Source: Cutaneotrichosporon cavernicola (lineage: Eukaryota > Basidiomycota > Tremellomycetes > Trichosporonales > Trichosporonaceae). From it: a DNA stretch of 64,000 nucleotides. The notes beneath the pieces were generated by a model. It saw only the letters and a list, made by a program, of their open reading frames with translations. It had not been told where the DNA came from and ran no database searches. The translations under genes and the position numbers were made by a program. The DNA is taken from NCBI RefSeq assembly GCF_030864355.1, contig NC_083396.1:992001-1056000 (forward strand), read 5' to 3'. Positions 54,336-64,000 of this stretch are shown piece after piece (the stretch's first letter is position 1; each line of letters starts with the position of its first letter).

Positions 54336-56042
54336 CCCGTCACGATACGCTTGTATCCCTGTATACCATGCACAGCATTTCACGCCTCACTTTCAGTCTG
54401 AGGAGCGCGCGGAGCAGTCTCGGCGGTGTCATGTCATGTTGACTCATTTTATTAATGGACGCTACTGTTTATCTCGTGATCAGGTCACACGATCACCGCA
54501 GCACTGTGAATATGTTGGGCTCGCTGCGCTTCACCTGAGCCAGGTGACACCGTACGGTACCGACCAGTTTCACTTGAATCCCCGCCCAACCGTGTGTGAC
54601 CTCGTTCTTGGAGGTGTTTATGCGTCGCTGCCCCTGAAGACTTTCGGGTTGCAACTATGGTACCAAAGCCTTGGATATCAGGCCAACCTTCAATGGACGG
54701 CGTGCAGCTGGCGGTGCGTTATTGGGCACGACCCCCTGATCAGACGCAGAAGACACGTTCTCACTTATCAGCTTGTTGAGAGCCGCTGCCTTTTGAACCC
54801 GACGGCTCATGGGGAGGCCTGACCGCCGCTGCTCGTTGCCGCAGACTCGCACGTCCGCGAACCTGATCTTTTCCTCTCGTGCGAGACGCCGTACGTCCAC
54901 TTTCAGTCTGAGCGCGGTCAGCCCATCAGCGCGCCGGTAAGGCCTGATCTGGTCGCTTCTGAGTGCGTTACCGTCGATCCAGTTTGGTACGCGCCAGCTC
55001 ACACGGAGTTGCAACATCTGAGCATCTACGGTCAGAGACTGAGCCGATTCCGCATCCCGTACCATCTGCCAAGTCAAGCTTGGAGTTAGATCAGTACCAT
55101 AGTGGAGGGAATGTCAAGATTCGTAATATAGGGCACTGTTGGAGTGGTTGAGATGTATCCAGAGGTCAGTGGGTGCTGGAGAGTGTGCAGTGGTGTTCTG
55201 AGATGCGTTGTGAGACAGAACGGCTCTGGATTGTTCCGTCTTGAGTTCGGTGTACCCAGGAAGCATGACGGATCGGCGAGCCCCGTCACGATGCTCGCCG
55301 ATGCTCGCCCAGCCACAGCGCGGAAATCGAGGTGCGTTTATAGCTGCTTGAAGCTCGATCTCGTTCGCTTTGGGAATTGTAGACCATCACGTGAGGAACA
55401 CGTGGTAAACCTCCACTCTCGTCGCCAGTCAACCTTCCAGGCTCGGAGACGTGGTCATGCTCCCAACAAGGTCATCAGACCGCCGAGCGATGCGTAGGTG
55501 GCGCAGGCACATTGGTGCCCTCGGATGTCATTGTCCCTCAGCTTGGTCACGCGCACGGGACCACCATCTCGGCAATGATCCGGAGCCACTCGGAAGGTGG
55601 ACTATCCGAACAGCCGAGGTGGGGGAACGGGTCTCGGCTCTCGAGCTCTCGAGTGGGCTGGGAGTGGATCTGGCAGATGTCTCTCGGTGGGGTTATGGAT
55701 TGGATGAAGAGCGTGAGAAAGATGATGTTGATGATGATGATGAGGAAGATGAGGAAGACGAGCAAGGTGGCGAGCGGGATGTGTGTGGCAGTTGACCGAG
55801 GGTTAGGGTGCGAGGCCAATCAGGCACCACCCGAGTGTGTTGTACCTCCAGTTAGCATCTTCTTCTACCCTCCACAGGCCCTAGCTGCCTCCTGCTCGTT
55901 CTACTGGCCCCAACGTTGTCTAGATGATCGTTGAAGCTCAAATGCATCCTATCTATACAACACAACACGCTTGCGTACTGCGCTTTTGTCTTATGCTACT
56001 AACGCCCGGGTCCTGGGCACCCAAGCAGTCTCGTGCGTTCAC
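54336..56042. other. intergenic MRP10 / malate synthase
   Basis: 1.7 kb without a secure gene. Two minus-strand frames are borderline. 54655-55077 (140 codons) has fairly natural composition and might be joined to a short upstream ATG exon near 55101 by a 32-nt intron. 55547-55819 (90 codons) has one strong hydrophobic helix (LLVFLIFLIIIINIIFLTLFI), but this comes from a GAT-repeat read backwards. I do not call either. No RNA gene seen. Confidence 0.4.
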
Positions 56043-57773
56043 TTAGAGAGCGGCCCGGCGGGTGGGGGCAGCGCCGCCCTCGAGGTGGTGCTGGAGGTCC
56101 GAAGTCAAGAAATCCGACGGGTAAGTGGCCTGGACCTGCGAGAGCATGTAGTCCTTGGAGATCTGGACGTGCGCGGCCGAGATTCCGGGGAGCTTGGCAA
56201 CCTTGGCGCTCTCCTCCTCAAAGATGGGCTTGAGGTACTGGAGGTTGATGGTCTTGCCCGAGTCGGTCTTGGTGCCGTACTTGGCCCACTGCCAGAGCTG
56301 GCAGCGCGAGATCTCAGCAGTAGCAGCGTCCTCCATGAGGTTGTTGATGGGGACACAGCCGTTGCCCGAGATCCAAGCGGCGCAGTACGAGAGGGCGGCG
56401 GAGACGTTGTCGCGAACACCGGCGTCGGTGACCTTGCCGGGGACCTTGGGGTCACTGATGTTGGAGTCGCGGACCTGCACGTTGTCGTTGCGGACGTAGT
56501 ACTGGTTGGGGCCCTTCATGTTGTCGTCGAAAATGTCCATGGCGAGCTTGACAAGGGCCGGGTGAGCAACCCAAGTGCCATCGTGACCTGCCTGGACTGA
56601 GGAGGCGTCAGCATGCTGTTCAAACACAAAAGAGCGGTTAAGAGGTGGAGGTAACTTACCCTCACGGAGCTTGTCAGCGCGGACCTTGTCCATCGCACGC
56701 TCGTTGGCAGCGTCGTCGTTCTTGATGGGAATGAGGGCCGACATGCCGCCCATGGCAGCGACCTTGCGCTTGTGGCAAGTGGCGATGAGGAGCTTGACGT
56801 AGGCGTCCATGAAGGGGACGGTCATGGTGACGTCGGAGCGGTCGGGCATGACGGCGTTGCGCGAGGCACGCTGGCGCTTGATGAAAGAGAAGATGTAGTC
56901 CCAGCGACCGCAGTTGAGGCCGGCCGAGTGCTCCTTGAGCTCGAAGAGGATCTCCTCCATCTGGTAAGCGGCGGGGAGGGTCTCGATGAGGACGGTGGCA
57001 CGGATGGTGCCGTTGGGGACACCGCAGTAGTTCTGAGCGAGGTTGAAGACGTCGTTCCAGAGGCGGGCCTCGAGGTGGTGCTCCATCTTGGGGAGGTAGA
57101 AGTAGGGGCCGAGGCCGCGGGCGACCTGCTCCTTGGCGTTGTGGTAGAAGAAGAGACCAAAGTCGAAGAGGGAACCAGACATGGGCTGGCCGTCGATAAT
57201 GACACGGGTCTCGTCAAGGTGCCAGCCACGGGGGCGAACGAGAAGAGTGGCGGGGCTCTGGGAGAGCTTGTACCACTTGCCGTTGATGTCAAAGTCGACC
57301 TGGCGGCGAACGGCGTCGTAGAGGTTGACCTGGCCGTTGACCATGTTGGTCCAGGTGGGAGAGTTCGAGTCCTCAAAGTCGGCCATGAAGCACTTTGCGC
57401 CCGAGTTGAGGGCGTTGATCACCATCTTGCGGTCGGTGGGACCAGTGATCTCAACGCGGCGGTCGGCAAGACCAGGGCCGGGAGGGGCGCACTGCCACGA
57501 AGGAGCCTCGCGGATGGCCTTGGTCTCGGGGAGGAAAGTGAGGGGCTTGCCCTGGTCTGTCAGCGGGTGCGGTGGGGTAACCACTTGTGATTAGTCTGCA
57601 CTCACATTGTCAAGCTCGACCTGGATCTTGTTGCGGTTGGCGAGGAGCTCGCGGCGCTTCTTGTCAAAGCAGCGGTGAAGGACGGCGAGGAAGGTGATGG
57701 CATCCTTTGAGAGGATCTTCTCAGCACCCTGGGGGGTGGGAAGGGTGATCTGGACACCGGCGGGGAGAGACAT
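56043..57773 (-). CDS. malate synthase (glyoxylate cycle), no peroxisomal C-terminal signal
   Basis: Exons 57606-57773, 56660-57551 and 56043-56596 give 537 aa from [16 protein letters not shown]. The eukaryotic malate synthase A signature is present ([18 protein letters not shown]), as are [43 protein letters not shown] and [13 protein letters not shown]. The enzyme condenses glyoxylate and acetyl-CoA to malate, allowing growth on acetate and fatty acids. The C-terminus is TRRAAL, which does not fit the PTS1 rule (S/A/C-K/R/H-L/M), and no PTS2 is seen. An in-frame upstream ATG at 57977 would add 68 residues without any Asp or Glu, like a mitochondrial presequence. In intron 1 the AG directly after the CTGAC is skipped and the next AG is used. 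Confidence 0.93.
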
Positions 57774-58000
57774 TGCGATGATGGGAGGGGTTAAGGTAAT
57801 GGAGGGTAGAGGTGTAGTGCTGGTAGCGTACGGCCGTTTGGGTCGTGAGCGTGTGGGTATGGAGAGCACTGGAGTAGGCAGAACATTGGGAAAAAGGTGA
57901 GAGTGGGAGTTTGAGTATCCTTTTAAGAGACTGAGCTTCGGCGAGAGGCGGGTGAGAGTCTGCTGAAAGAGACGCATCTGTGTTCAGCTCCACCGATCTT

Positions 58001-58038
58001 GGGGTCGGGGGAAGGGGGGAAGGGGGGGGGGGCGGGGC
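58001..58038. promoter_or_regulatory. G-run cluster, potential G-quadruplex
   Basis: Five runs of four or more G (4, 5, 6, 11 and 4) within 38 bases on the plus strand, about 230 bp upstream of the malate synthase ATG and on the strand that is its template. Confidence 0.6.
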
Positions 58039-58222
58039 CAGGGTCAGAGGAACAAGACAGAATGGTGATGAGGGGGTACTCGTACGCCCGGCATGTAGTA
58101 GGAGCGTGGGATCAACCTCACCCCTGTGGGTGGAGGTACCTCGTACTGTGGCAAGGTGGGAAGGGGGGATCCGGGTATCCTTTCGTCCGGCGCGGCATGC
58201 CCGCTTCCCACCGCCATTCCAG

Positions 58223-58903
58223 ACCTCCACTTTTTGTTTAGGTGTGATGGCCGATAACCCGAGTAACCCATTTTGGTTAATGATCAAGGCAGAACTCCCA
58301 AGGTTTAAAGGGCCGACCAAGGACCGACGGCAAACGGTCGGAGCAAAATGCCGTAGTAGAAAGTAGAAATCCAAACCTCCACTTTCATTTCCAAGGATTC
58401 AAAGGTTTACCTCGCAATCTCGCCTACTCTCGCCAACGGATCACCCCGGCCGTCATAGTTCAAGGTAGTTTTGTAGCCGGACAATCTCCATTTGCCTCTG
58501 TTCCGACAGCCACAGCGATCAATGAGCGCTATGAAATGTCAACCTCCCATCATCATCATCGGTATGCATCTTCTCTGCATGACATCTAAGAATCATTCAC
58601 TACAAAGGTCAAAAGCCCGGGCACAGTTATCAAATTCTCAACGCACAGTCTACAGCTCTGTATGGTTCTGTGATCTTGTGTTCTGTCATCTATGGCTTTG
58701 CGTGTGGAGATGGGCGCGGCTTATGCACAGACCTTGGGCCGATATGACCGGCTCACAAGTGTCAAGCTCAAGATACGCAAGTTGACCCTTATTCACTGAC
58801 GGATGGAGGTTTAGCGGCAAAAGCTGCCCTGAAGTATCACCCAGTTAGCCGATCTACTCAACCGGCATCATTGATTGATTATCCGTCACTCAACCTCCAC
58901 TTT
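58223..58903. promoter_or_regulatory. three copies of ACCTCCACTTT upstream of malate synthase
   Basis: Exact 11-bp copies at 58223-58233, 58375-58385 and 58893-58903, all in the same orientation (AAAGTGGAGGT in the sense of malate synthase). Candidate binding site of a carbon-source regulator; the factor is unknown. Confidence 0.45.
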
Positions 58904-60299
58904 TTATCATCCTTGGAAATCATTCTCCTCCCAATTCTGCCCCCGCCTCCGCCCCCCGTCCCCCGCCCAAACGCCCAAACGTAATGACTTCACATGATCA
59001 ATCCTTGTCACCATTGTTGTCGTTCCTCTGTGTACCTCACTTCCCCCAGGTCCATAAACGGCCGGATCCTGGTGCTCCACCATCACTTCTCCGTGGAGCC
59101 CACCATCACTTTGATCAAAGGGAACCGTGTGCTGCCCCCCCGGCACATGCATGCTGGCTCCGGCAATACTTTTGGTATCGATGACAAGCGGAAGCGTGCC
59201 CTACTACCTTGATCCACCGTTTGTATTCCGGTTGCCCAAGTGTGTCTGAAATTCCAATCGGTCGAGGTCAATGCTCTCCTGATCTCGGTCATGTCCGCCC
59301 GATAACCAGGAAACTCGACCACCACCTGAAACCGCCACCCAGCACCAAAGCCTTGCATCACTGCCACTAGCAACAATACTCCTCTTCATCGTCTTAACGA
59401 TGCTTGATGACTCTGAACTCAGCCAGCACCGCCGACTTGATACCTCATTCATGTCTATGTGCGGGAGAACCAACACTCCGCACAGAGGCTGAGGCTCGAC
59501 TTGTTGCCCACCCGTGCTGATCGGCCGTCTCCCTCGCATCCACCGGCTCTTCTATTGTACCCCGCGGGGCACGGCCCAGACTCGGCAGCTCGTGACTGAC
59601 GGCGTCGCCGCTGACAGGATTATCCTACTTACAAGCTGGAACCAGCGACGGCCTCGCCGTGCCGCTCGGCATTGTCCATCCTCTTAAGGAGGCTGGGAAT
59701 CTGGGCGTTGCGAGGCCCGCGATAGCTTGATGTCCAAAATTATCACAGCACGTGCCAAGTTGGTGGGTGGCGATTGTGCGCTGATCAACCCCGCCCTGAT
59801 TTCCATCGCCCATGACCCACTGGATGGGTTATCGAAGCGGCAGCGTGAACCCGTAACGTTTTTCAACGCACAGCTCGAGGTAACGCCTTCTGATATCCGC
59901 ATCGCAGCTGGACGGTGGGGGCGGACACGACGTTGCGCTTGGTCGCTTGGTCGCGACAGAGGTTACGCGTGGTGGGCAGTACGGTCAATGCGTTGACAAA
60001 GGTAGCACCGCTCGGACGCGCGGACGACACATTCTCGCGCAGTCCCAGACCAACCCGCCGGCTGATCGGAAGCCGAGAAGACGCTCGGCCGAGGGCGTGT
60101 TCCAAGGTCCAAGGTCCAAGTTGCGTCTGTGACACGCAAAGAACCAAGCCAGTGCAAGGGCGTCACTGTGAGCTGTGCGTGGTGGAGGTCGAGGTGGAGG
60201 GCGCGGATGTGGCACGTTGGATGGTGGAGATTAAATCCACCTCGAGGTGCGAAGCAGCTGCAACGTTGTTGAACCCAAGCGACGGTGAAGGGAAGCCGT

Positions 60300-60338
60300 C
60301 ACCAGCCGTCAGCCGTCAGCCGTCAGCCGTCAGCCGCT
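60300..60338. repeat. 7-bp tandem repeat GTCAGCC x5
   Basis: About five units of GTCAGCC in a row, non-coding. Confidence 0.85.
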
Positions 60339-60462
60339 AGCATCTAGCGCTCAGATCCTCGCGGTAATCCATTGCCGTCCACCGTAGGTCACACCTGCGA
60401 ATCTTCATATCTCGCTTCTCAGTGTTCGTCCTTGCGCCCTTCTGGTGTTGAGCGAGGCTGTC

Positions 60463-60501
60463 GATGCCCGACTTGGATGCCCGACTTGGATGCCCGGCTT
60501 G
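60463..60501. repeat. 13-bp tandem repeat GATGCCCGACTTG x3
   Basis: Three units, the third with one change (GGCTTG for GACTTG). Located 180 bp beyond the NOP53 stop. Confidence 0.85.
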
Positions 60502-60677
60502 GAGCGGCGGCGGGCGCGTTCGTGTGGGCCGACAAGCCTGTGGCGCAGTGGACATGGCGTGAGGGTGCCGCAGCTTGCTTGACAACGCGACCACGGCCCA
60601 TCTAAACGAGTACATACACTGTTCCTACAGCAATGCCACGTCCCTCTCCACCATGTATCCGTGTATCCCAGAATGCA

Positions 60678-62144
60678 CTACTCGAACCGCTTCCACGCAA
60701 ACTTCTCATACTCCTTGACCTTGATCTTGCGTTTCTTCGGGAGCTGAGGCACGCGGGGCTCGATAAGTGCGCGGCGCTGCAGCGACTGGAACCGGTCCTT
60801 GAAGAGGTTGCCCTCAGGCTGGACGTTAGTCTCAATCACCCTAACTCTGAATCTCAGTACTCACCTTGACCTGGCGCAGGCTCTCAGCAAGGTCCTCGCC
60901 GAGCTGGACGGCCACAGCACCCTTCTGCACGCGGTGCTTGCCGATCTTTTCGCCGCCCGTGTATCCTAGACGCTCACGAGCCTTGGCCGCCGCACGACGC
61001 TGCTGCGTGGTCGCCTCCACCTCGCGCTGCCTAGCGGCGACGCTCTTCGACATGGAACGGGCCGCGCCAACGTGCCTCTCCATGCGACGACGGATCGCCT
61101 CGTCCCGCTCAGCCACGAGGAGTGCCTTTGCGCGTGCAGCCTTGTTGCGCTGCGCCTGTGTCTTCCGCTTCGTCTGCTTGGGCTTGTATCCATCTTCCTC
61201 GTCGGAAGATTCCTCCTCCTCATCCTCATCCTCTTCATCCCCACGCCCAATCCGCATTCCACCAACCATGTTCTCCCCAAAGTCGTCAACCCCGTGCCGG
61301 GCCTCAACGACTCCACCGCGGGCTGCGACTTCGGCCTCGACCCGCTCCTCGGCGGCCAGGAGACTCATCTCCTCGGCGATAGCCGCCTCGAGCAGCGCGG
61401 CGTGCGCCGGTGCACTGGGGTTATAACTGACTCCAGCACGTGGGAGCTCGGCGTCGAGCTGGGTCGCATCGACTTCGCGGCGGATCTCGCGCTGCCGCGT
61501 GAGCGTCTCGGGCGCCTTGGGCTTGATCTTGACCACACCCTCATCACCCCAACCTCCTGGAAGACCGGCAACCTTTTCGGCAACCCACGGATCGTGCAGG
61601 TTGGCCGTGTCGGTTGCCTTCATCGACGAAGCTGCAGTGCCGTGGCCTTCCGCCTCGGCCTTGAGAGCCGTACGCCGCAGCCGCTTCTTCTCCGTACTCG
61701 AGATCTTCTTTGGCGCCACAGCGGCCTTGGCACGGGAAGTGAGCGATGGGACAGCGCTACGCTCGTGCAGGACTGCGAGGGAACGCAGTGGCTTCTTCTC
61801 CCGCTTCCGCCGCACCTGCTGCGTCACTGTTGTCAGCTGAATACCTTGGTCAATGTAGGAGCTCTTGGCAACCCGCCCGACTCACTCGCCACATCACCTT
61901 CCGTGTCGATAGTGAAGAGAGCATCGTTGCTGCGTGTTTCGACGGTTCCGCCAGTGAGACGTTCCTCGGCGCGCGCAGCCTCAAGACCAGCCTCGACGGC
62001 AGTAATGTCGACATTCTTGCGCCACGCCTTCTTGCCCTTCCTGCTCGACTGCTTGGGCTGTGCCGGTGCCGCGCCCTTGCTCTTCCCAGCAGGCCGGTCG
62101 TATGGCTTTGTCGCCGTTTTTGTCTTCGAGGTCGTGGCTGGCAT
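60678..62144 (-). CDS. NOP53: NOP53 60S ribosome biogenesis factor
   Basis: Start ATG 62144-62142 (MPATTSKTKTATKPYDRP), stop TAG 60680-60678; about 455 aa over three exons. Features of the Nop53/GLTSCR2 family are SSRKGKKAWRKNVDITAVEAGLE near the start, DPWVAEKVAG, and KIKPKAPETLTRQREIRREVDATQLDAELPRAGVSYNPS, which holds the region that recruits the exosome helicase Mtr4. An acidic run (DEEDEDEEEESSDEED) and long Lys/Arg-rich helices follow. The end PEGNLFKDRFQSLQRRALIE then VKEYEKFAWKRFE is strongly conserved. Role: late pre-60S assembly and exosome recruitment for 5.8S processing in the nucleolus. It shares a 199-bp promoter with DAP3. Confidence 0.9.
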
Positions 62145-62343
62145 CCTGTTGTTGATGGTGTCACAGTTATGCAGATCTGAATCAGAGGTGGGTGGAGGCT
62201 GGGCGGCGAATCCCAACTTTTATTAGTCTTTCCGTATTTACTACCCTTTTATCCGGTCCATCCCACCCCCGACTTGAACCCGATTGTCAAAGACAATCGC
62301 ACCGGTATATACAGCGACCACCCAACGACCAACGACAACGACA
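62145..62343. promoter_or_regulatory. divergent promoter NOP53 / DAP3
   Basis: 199 bp between outward-facing ATGs of two ribosome-related genes. A GGTATATACAG TATA-like sequence at about 62302-62312 lies some 40 bp before the DAP3 ATG. Confidence 0.5.
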
Positions 62344-63760
62344 ATGTCCGGCCTACTCACGCTTGGACGCGCAGCCGCGCCGATCGCGTCGGGATCGCGC
62401 GCGTTCTCCGTCTCCGCCGTCGCGTGCAAGGTCAAGGGCGAGAAGGCCAAGAAGGGTGCGCTACTTTTCATAAGCTGTAGCACTGACATTAGCCGTCACC
62501 GGTCTCCGTAAGAAGCAGGGGACATCATTCGGCGCCAAGGGCAAGGGTGCTGCTCGTAGTCCGTCAGCACTCATCAAGGCCGGCGGACTGAACCTCCGCA
62601 CCACGCTTGGCAAGGACGCGCCGGACCTCACCGACCTTATGCAGCTATACCCCGAGGCTTTGGTTCCGATGAACGCCGGCGCGCCAGCGACGTTTCCCCG
62701 CGCAACATACGAACACTTCAAGACGTTTGGGCTGGACAAGCGCATCGCTACCGAGTTTGCTAATGGCGGCTTGCCCGCCTCGGTGATTCGGCAGGCCACC
62801 CTCGACCTCACCGGCACCCTCAATGCCGCCAAGGGGAATAGCTCAAAGGACGCGCGCATCCTCCTCACCGGCCCGCGCGGTTCTGGAAAAAGCATGCTTA
62901 TGCTCCAGGCGGCTGCGTATGCTCTCGAGGCTGGCTGGATTGTGCTCTATGTCCCTCAGGCCAGCAAGTGGCTCGACTCGAGCTCCCAGTATGAGTACAA
63001 CGAGGCGGACAAGATGTTCCACCAGACCGAGACTAGCCAGCAGCTCCTCACCAAGCTCGCTGCCGTGAACAAGGCCCAGCTGGCAAAGGTCACCCTTTCC
63101 GAGGCGGTCAAGGTTGGATCCGAGACATTTGCCGCTGGCTCAAAGCTCGCGGACATTGTTGCCCTCGGCGCAAAGGAGGAACGCCTAGCCGTCCCCGCTC
63201 TCGCTGCGACTGTCGACGTGCTGTCCAAACAGACGGCTGTGCCAGTCCTCCTGGCGGTCGACGAGATGCACGCCCTCTTCCGCACCTCTCAGTTCCGCGC
63301 GCCCGACTACACACGGCTCGAGCCGTACAACCTCTCGGTGTCGTCGCTCGTCCTCGACCTCCTTACCGGCCGCAAGGCGTTTGGTGCCGGTGCCGTCATT
63401 GGCGCGCTGTCGTACTCCAACACCGAGTGGCCAGTGTCCGACACGCTTCTCTACGGCGTCGGCCAGCCGACAGTCCACCCCGTCCACGCTTACACCACGC
63501 ATGACGAGGTGCACCTCGCCAACGCAAAGTCGGGGATCAAGACAGTCGAGGTGCCGCTTGGCATGACGGGCAAGGAGGCCGCTGCAATGTTCGAGGTGTG
63601 GACCCGGAAGGGGTGGGCGACAAATTGTGGGTCGCACCATCACAGAGTACTGCTAACCCCAGCCGCTGATGACGTGTTCCTCGGCGCCCTCAACGCCGCA
63701 TCAGGCAACCCTCGGGAGATGGCGCGCGGATGGCTGCAATCTCACCAGGCCCATGTCTAG
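62344..63760 (+). CDS. DAP3 / mS29 mitochondrial small-subunit ribosomal GTP-binding protein
   Basis: Exons 62344-62455, 62493-63626 and 63663-63760 give 447 aa. The N-terminus MSGLLTLGRAAAPIASGSRAFS is an Arg/Ser/Ala-rich mitochondrial presequence. The P-loop GPRGSGKS lies near residue 164, followed by MLMLQAAAYALEAGWIVLYVPQA, the usual DAP3 block. Walker B (VLLAVDEMHALF) lies near residue 290, then FRAPDYTRLEPYNLSVSSLVLDLL. YNTEWP-like YSNTEWP and the helical C-terminus (LGALNAASGNPREMARG) complete the family. mS29 is a structural GTP-binding protein in the head of the mitoribosome small subunit. The gene looks intact. Confidence 0.92.
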
Positions 63761-63841
63761 ATCTAGCCCTCACACACATATTGCATGCGACCTCTCACTG
63801 ACATTGGCGTCGCTTTCATCACTTGGAGTTAGCGTCAGAGC

Positions 63842-64000
63842 ATGGCTTCCGTTGTGTCGGATGATAACAGCGAAACGGACTCAACTGGGACGTGGAGTTC
63901 CATGGTTCGTAACTGGTCTCTGCCACTGTCTACAGTATCCACGGCTGGAGCAAGTGTTCTTGCCGTTGTCAGGGCTACACGCACGGCACATGATATGGCG
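63842..64000 (+). CDS. start of an unknown gene, cut by right window edge
   Basis: From ATG 63842 the frame is open for 53 codons to the end of the window (MASVVSDDNSETDSTGTWSS, then VRNWSLPLSTVSTAGASVLA). An alternative reading removes GTTCGTAACTGG...CTACAG as a short intron. It lies only 81 bp after the DAP3 stop, in the same direction. Nothing in it is diagnostic. Confidence 0.4.
   Translation, partial: MASVVSDDNSETDSTGTWSSMVRNWSLPLSTVSTAGASVLAVVRATRTAHDMA

Larger units (their letters stand above)
57774..60677. other. 2.9 kb intergenic, malate synthase promoter and 3' side of NOP53
   Basis: No supported gene. The first 1.2 kb act as promoter for malate synthase: a G-run cluster (58001-58038), a triplicated 11-bp motif and a TTAAAAGG element near 57915-57922 (minus sense). 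Further right are short tandem repeats at 60101-60120 (TCCAAGG), 60300-60338 (GTCAGCC) and 60463-60501. The open frames here lack natural composition. Confidence 0.5.

Noticed and set aside
54655..55077. 140-codon minus-strand ORF between MRP10 and malate synthase
   Set aside because: Composition is acceptable and a 32-nt intron to an upstream ATG is possible, but there is no family match or other support. Left as part of the intergenic entry.
55547..55819. Apparent single-pass membrane protein on the minus strand
   Set aside because: The hydrophobic helix is just the reverse reading of a GAT/GAG repeat (55720-55770), the classic source of false Ile/Phe/Leu helices.
56772..57590. 272-codon plus-strand ORF opposite malate synthase
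   Set aside because: Antisense shadow; it has no family features and malate synthase is unambiguous on the other strand.

Overview
The window is nuclear DNA from a GC-rich basidiomycete yeast. The genes are dense and heavily split by very short introns (26-80 nt), which mostly end in CTGAC-N(2-5)-AG, and the protein set is typical of Tremellomycetes. My best guess is the Trichosporonales (Trichosporon, Cutaneotrichosporon, Apiotrichum or Vanrija), but this is an inference from gene style, not from a marker gene. I saw no rRNA, tRNA, CRISPR array or intact transposon. Most CDS entries below are spans that include introns; exon borders are given where I worked them out by hand from splice signals and reading frame. 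Layout. 1-5 kb: the N-terminal half of a SNF2/STH1 chromatin-remodelling ATPase (cut by the left edge), an FRM2-type nitroreductase and the meiotic factor HOP2, all on the minus strand. 5-9 kb: TMA46/DFRP1 (plus), a secreted eight-cysteine GPI-type protein (plus), and a decayed sugar-transporter fragment (minus). 9-18 kb: the cohesin loader SCC2 and eIF2B-epsilon (GCD6), both minus, then the complex I subunit NDUFA1 (plus). 19-25 kb: a DUF1749 alpha/beta hydrolase (plus) and a RhoGEF (minus). 24.7-29.9 kb: a 5.2 kb stretch with no credible gene. 30-34 kb: a CRH-type GH16 cell-wall transglycosylase and a membrane-anchored alpha/beta-hydrolase that has lost its catalytic serine. 34-45 kb: an orphan ORF, a DCAF4-like WD protein, the phosphatase CDC14, the permease chaperone SHR3 and the PTS2 receptor PEX7. 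45-54 kb: an Ams2/Spt21-like GATA-finger protein, a CorA-type Mg transporter, an unresolved small membrane gene, RRS1 and the tiny mitoribosomal gene MRP10. 56-64 kb: malate synthase, NOP53, DAP3 (mS29) and the beginning of an unknown gene. The genes do not form a pathway cluster. They are ordinary housekeeping genes: chromosome biology (STH1, SCC2, HOP2, AMS2-like, CDC14), ribosome and translation (TMA46, GCD6, RRS1, NOP53), mitochondria (NDUFA1, MRP10, DAP3), and peroxisome/glyoxylate functions (PEX7, malate synthase). Four pairs share short divergent promoters of roughly 200-530 bp: HOP2/TMA46, GCD6/NDUFA1, PEX7/AMS2-like and NOP53/DAP3. The most interesting signals are: the pseudo-hydrolase at 32-34 kb; coding microexons of 8, 10 and 11 nt, two of them at the zinc fingers of TMA46; a malate synthase with no peroxisomal C-terminus but an in-frame presequence-like extension upstream; an 11-bp motif present three times upstream of that gene; and a strong inverted repeat in the large gene-free stretch.
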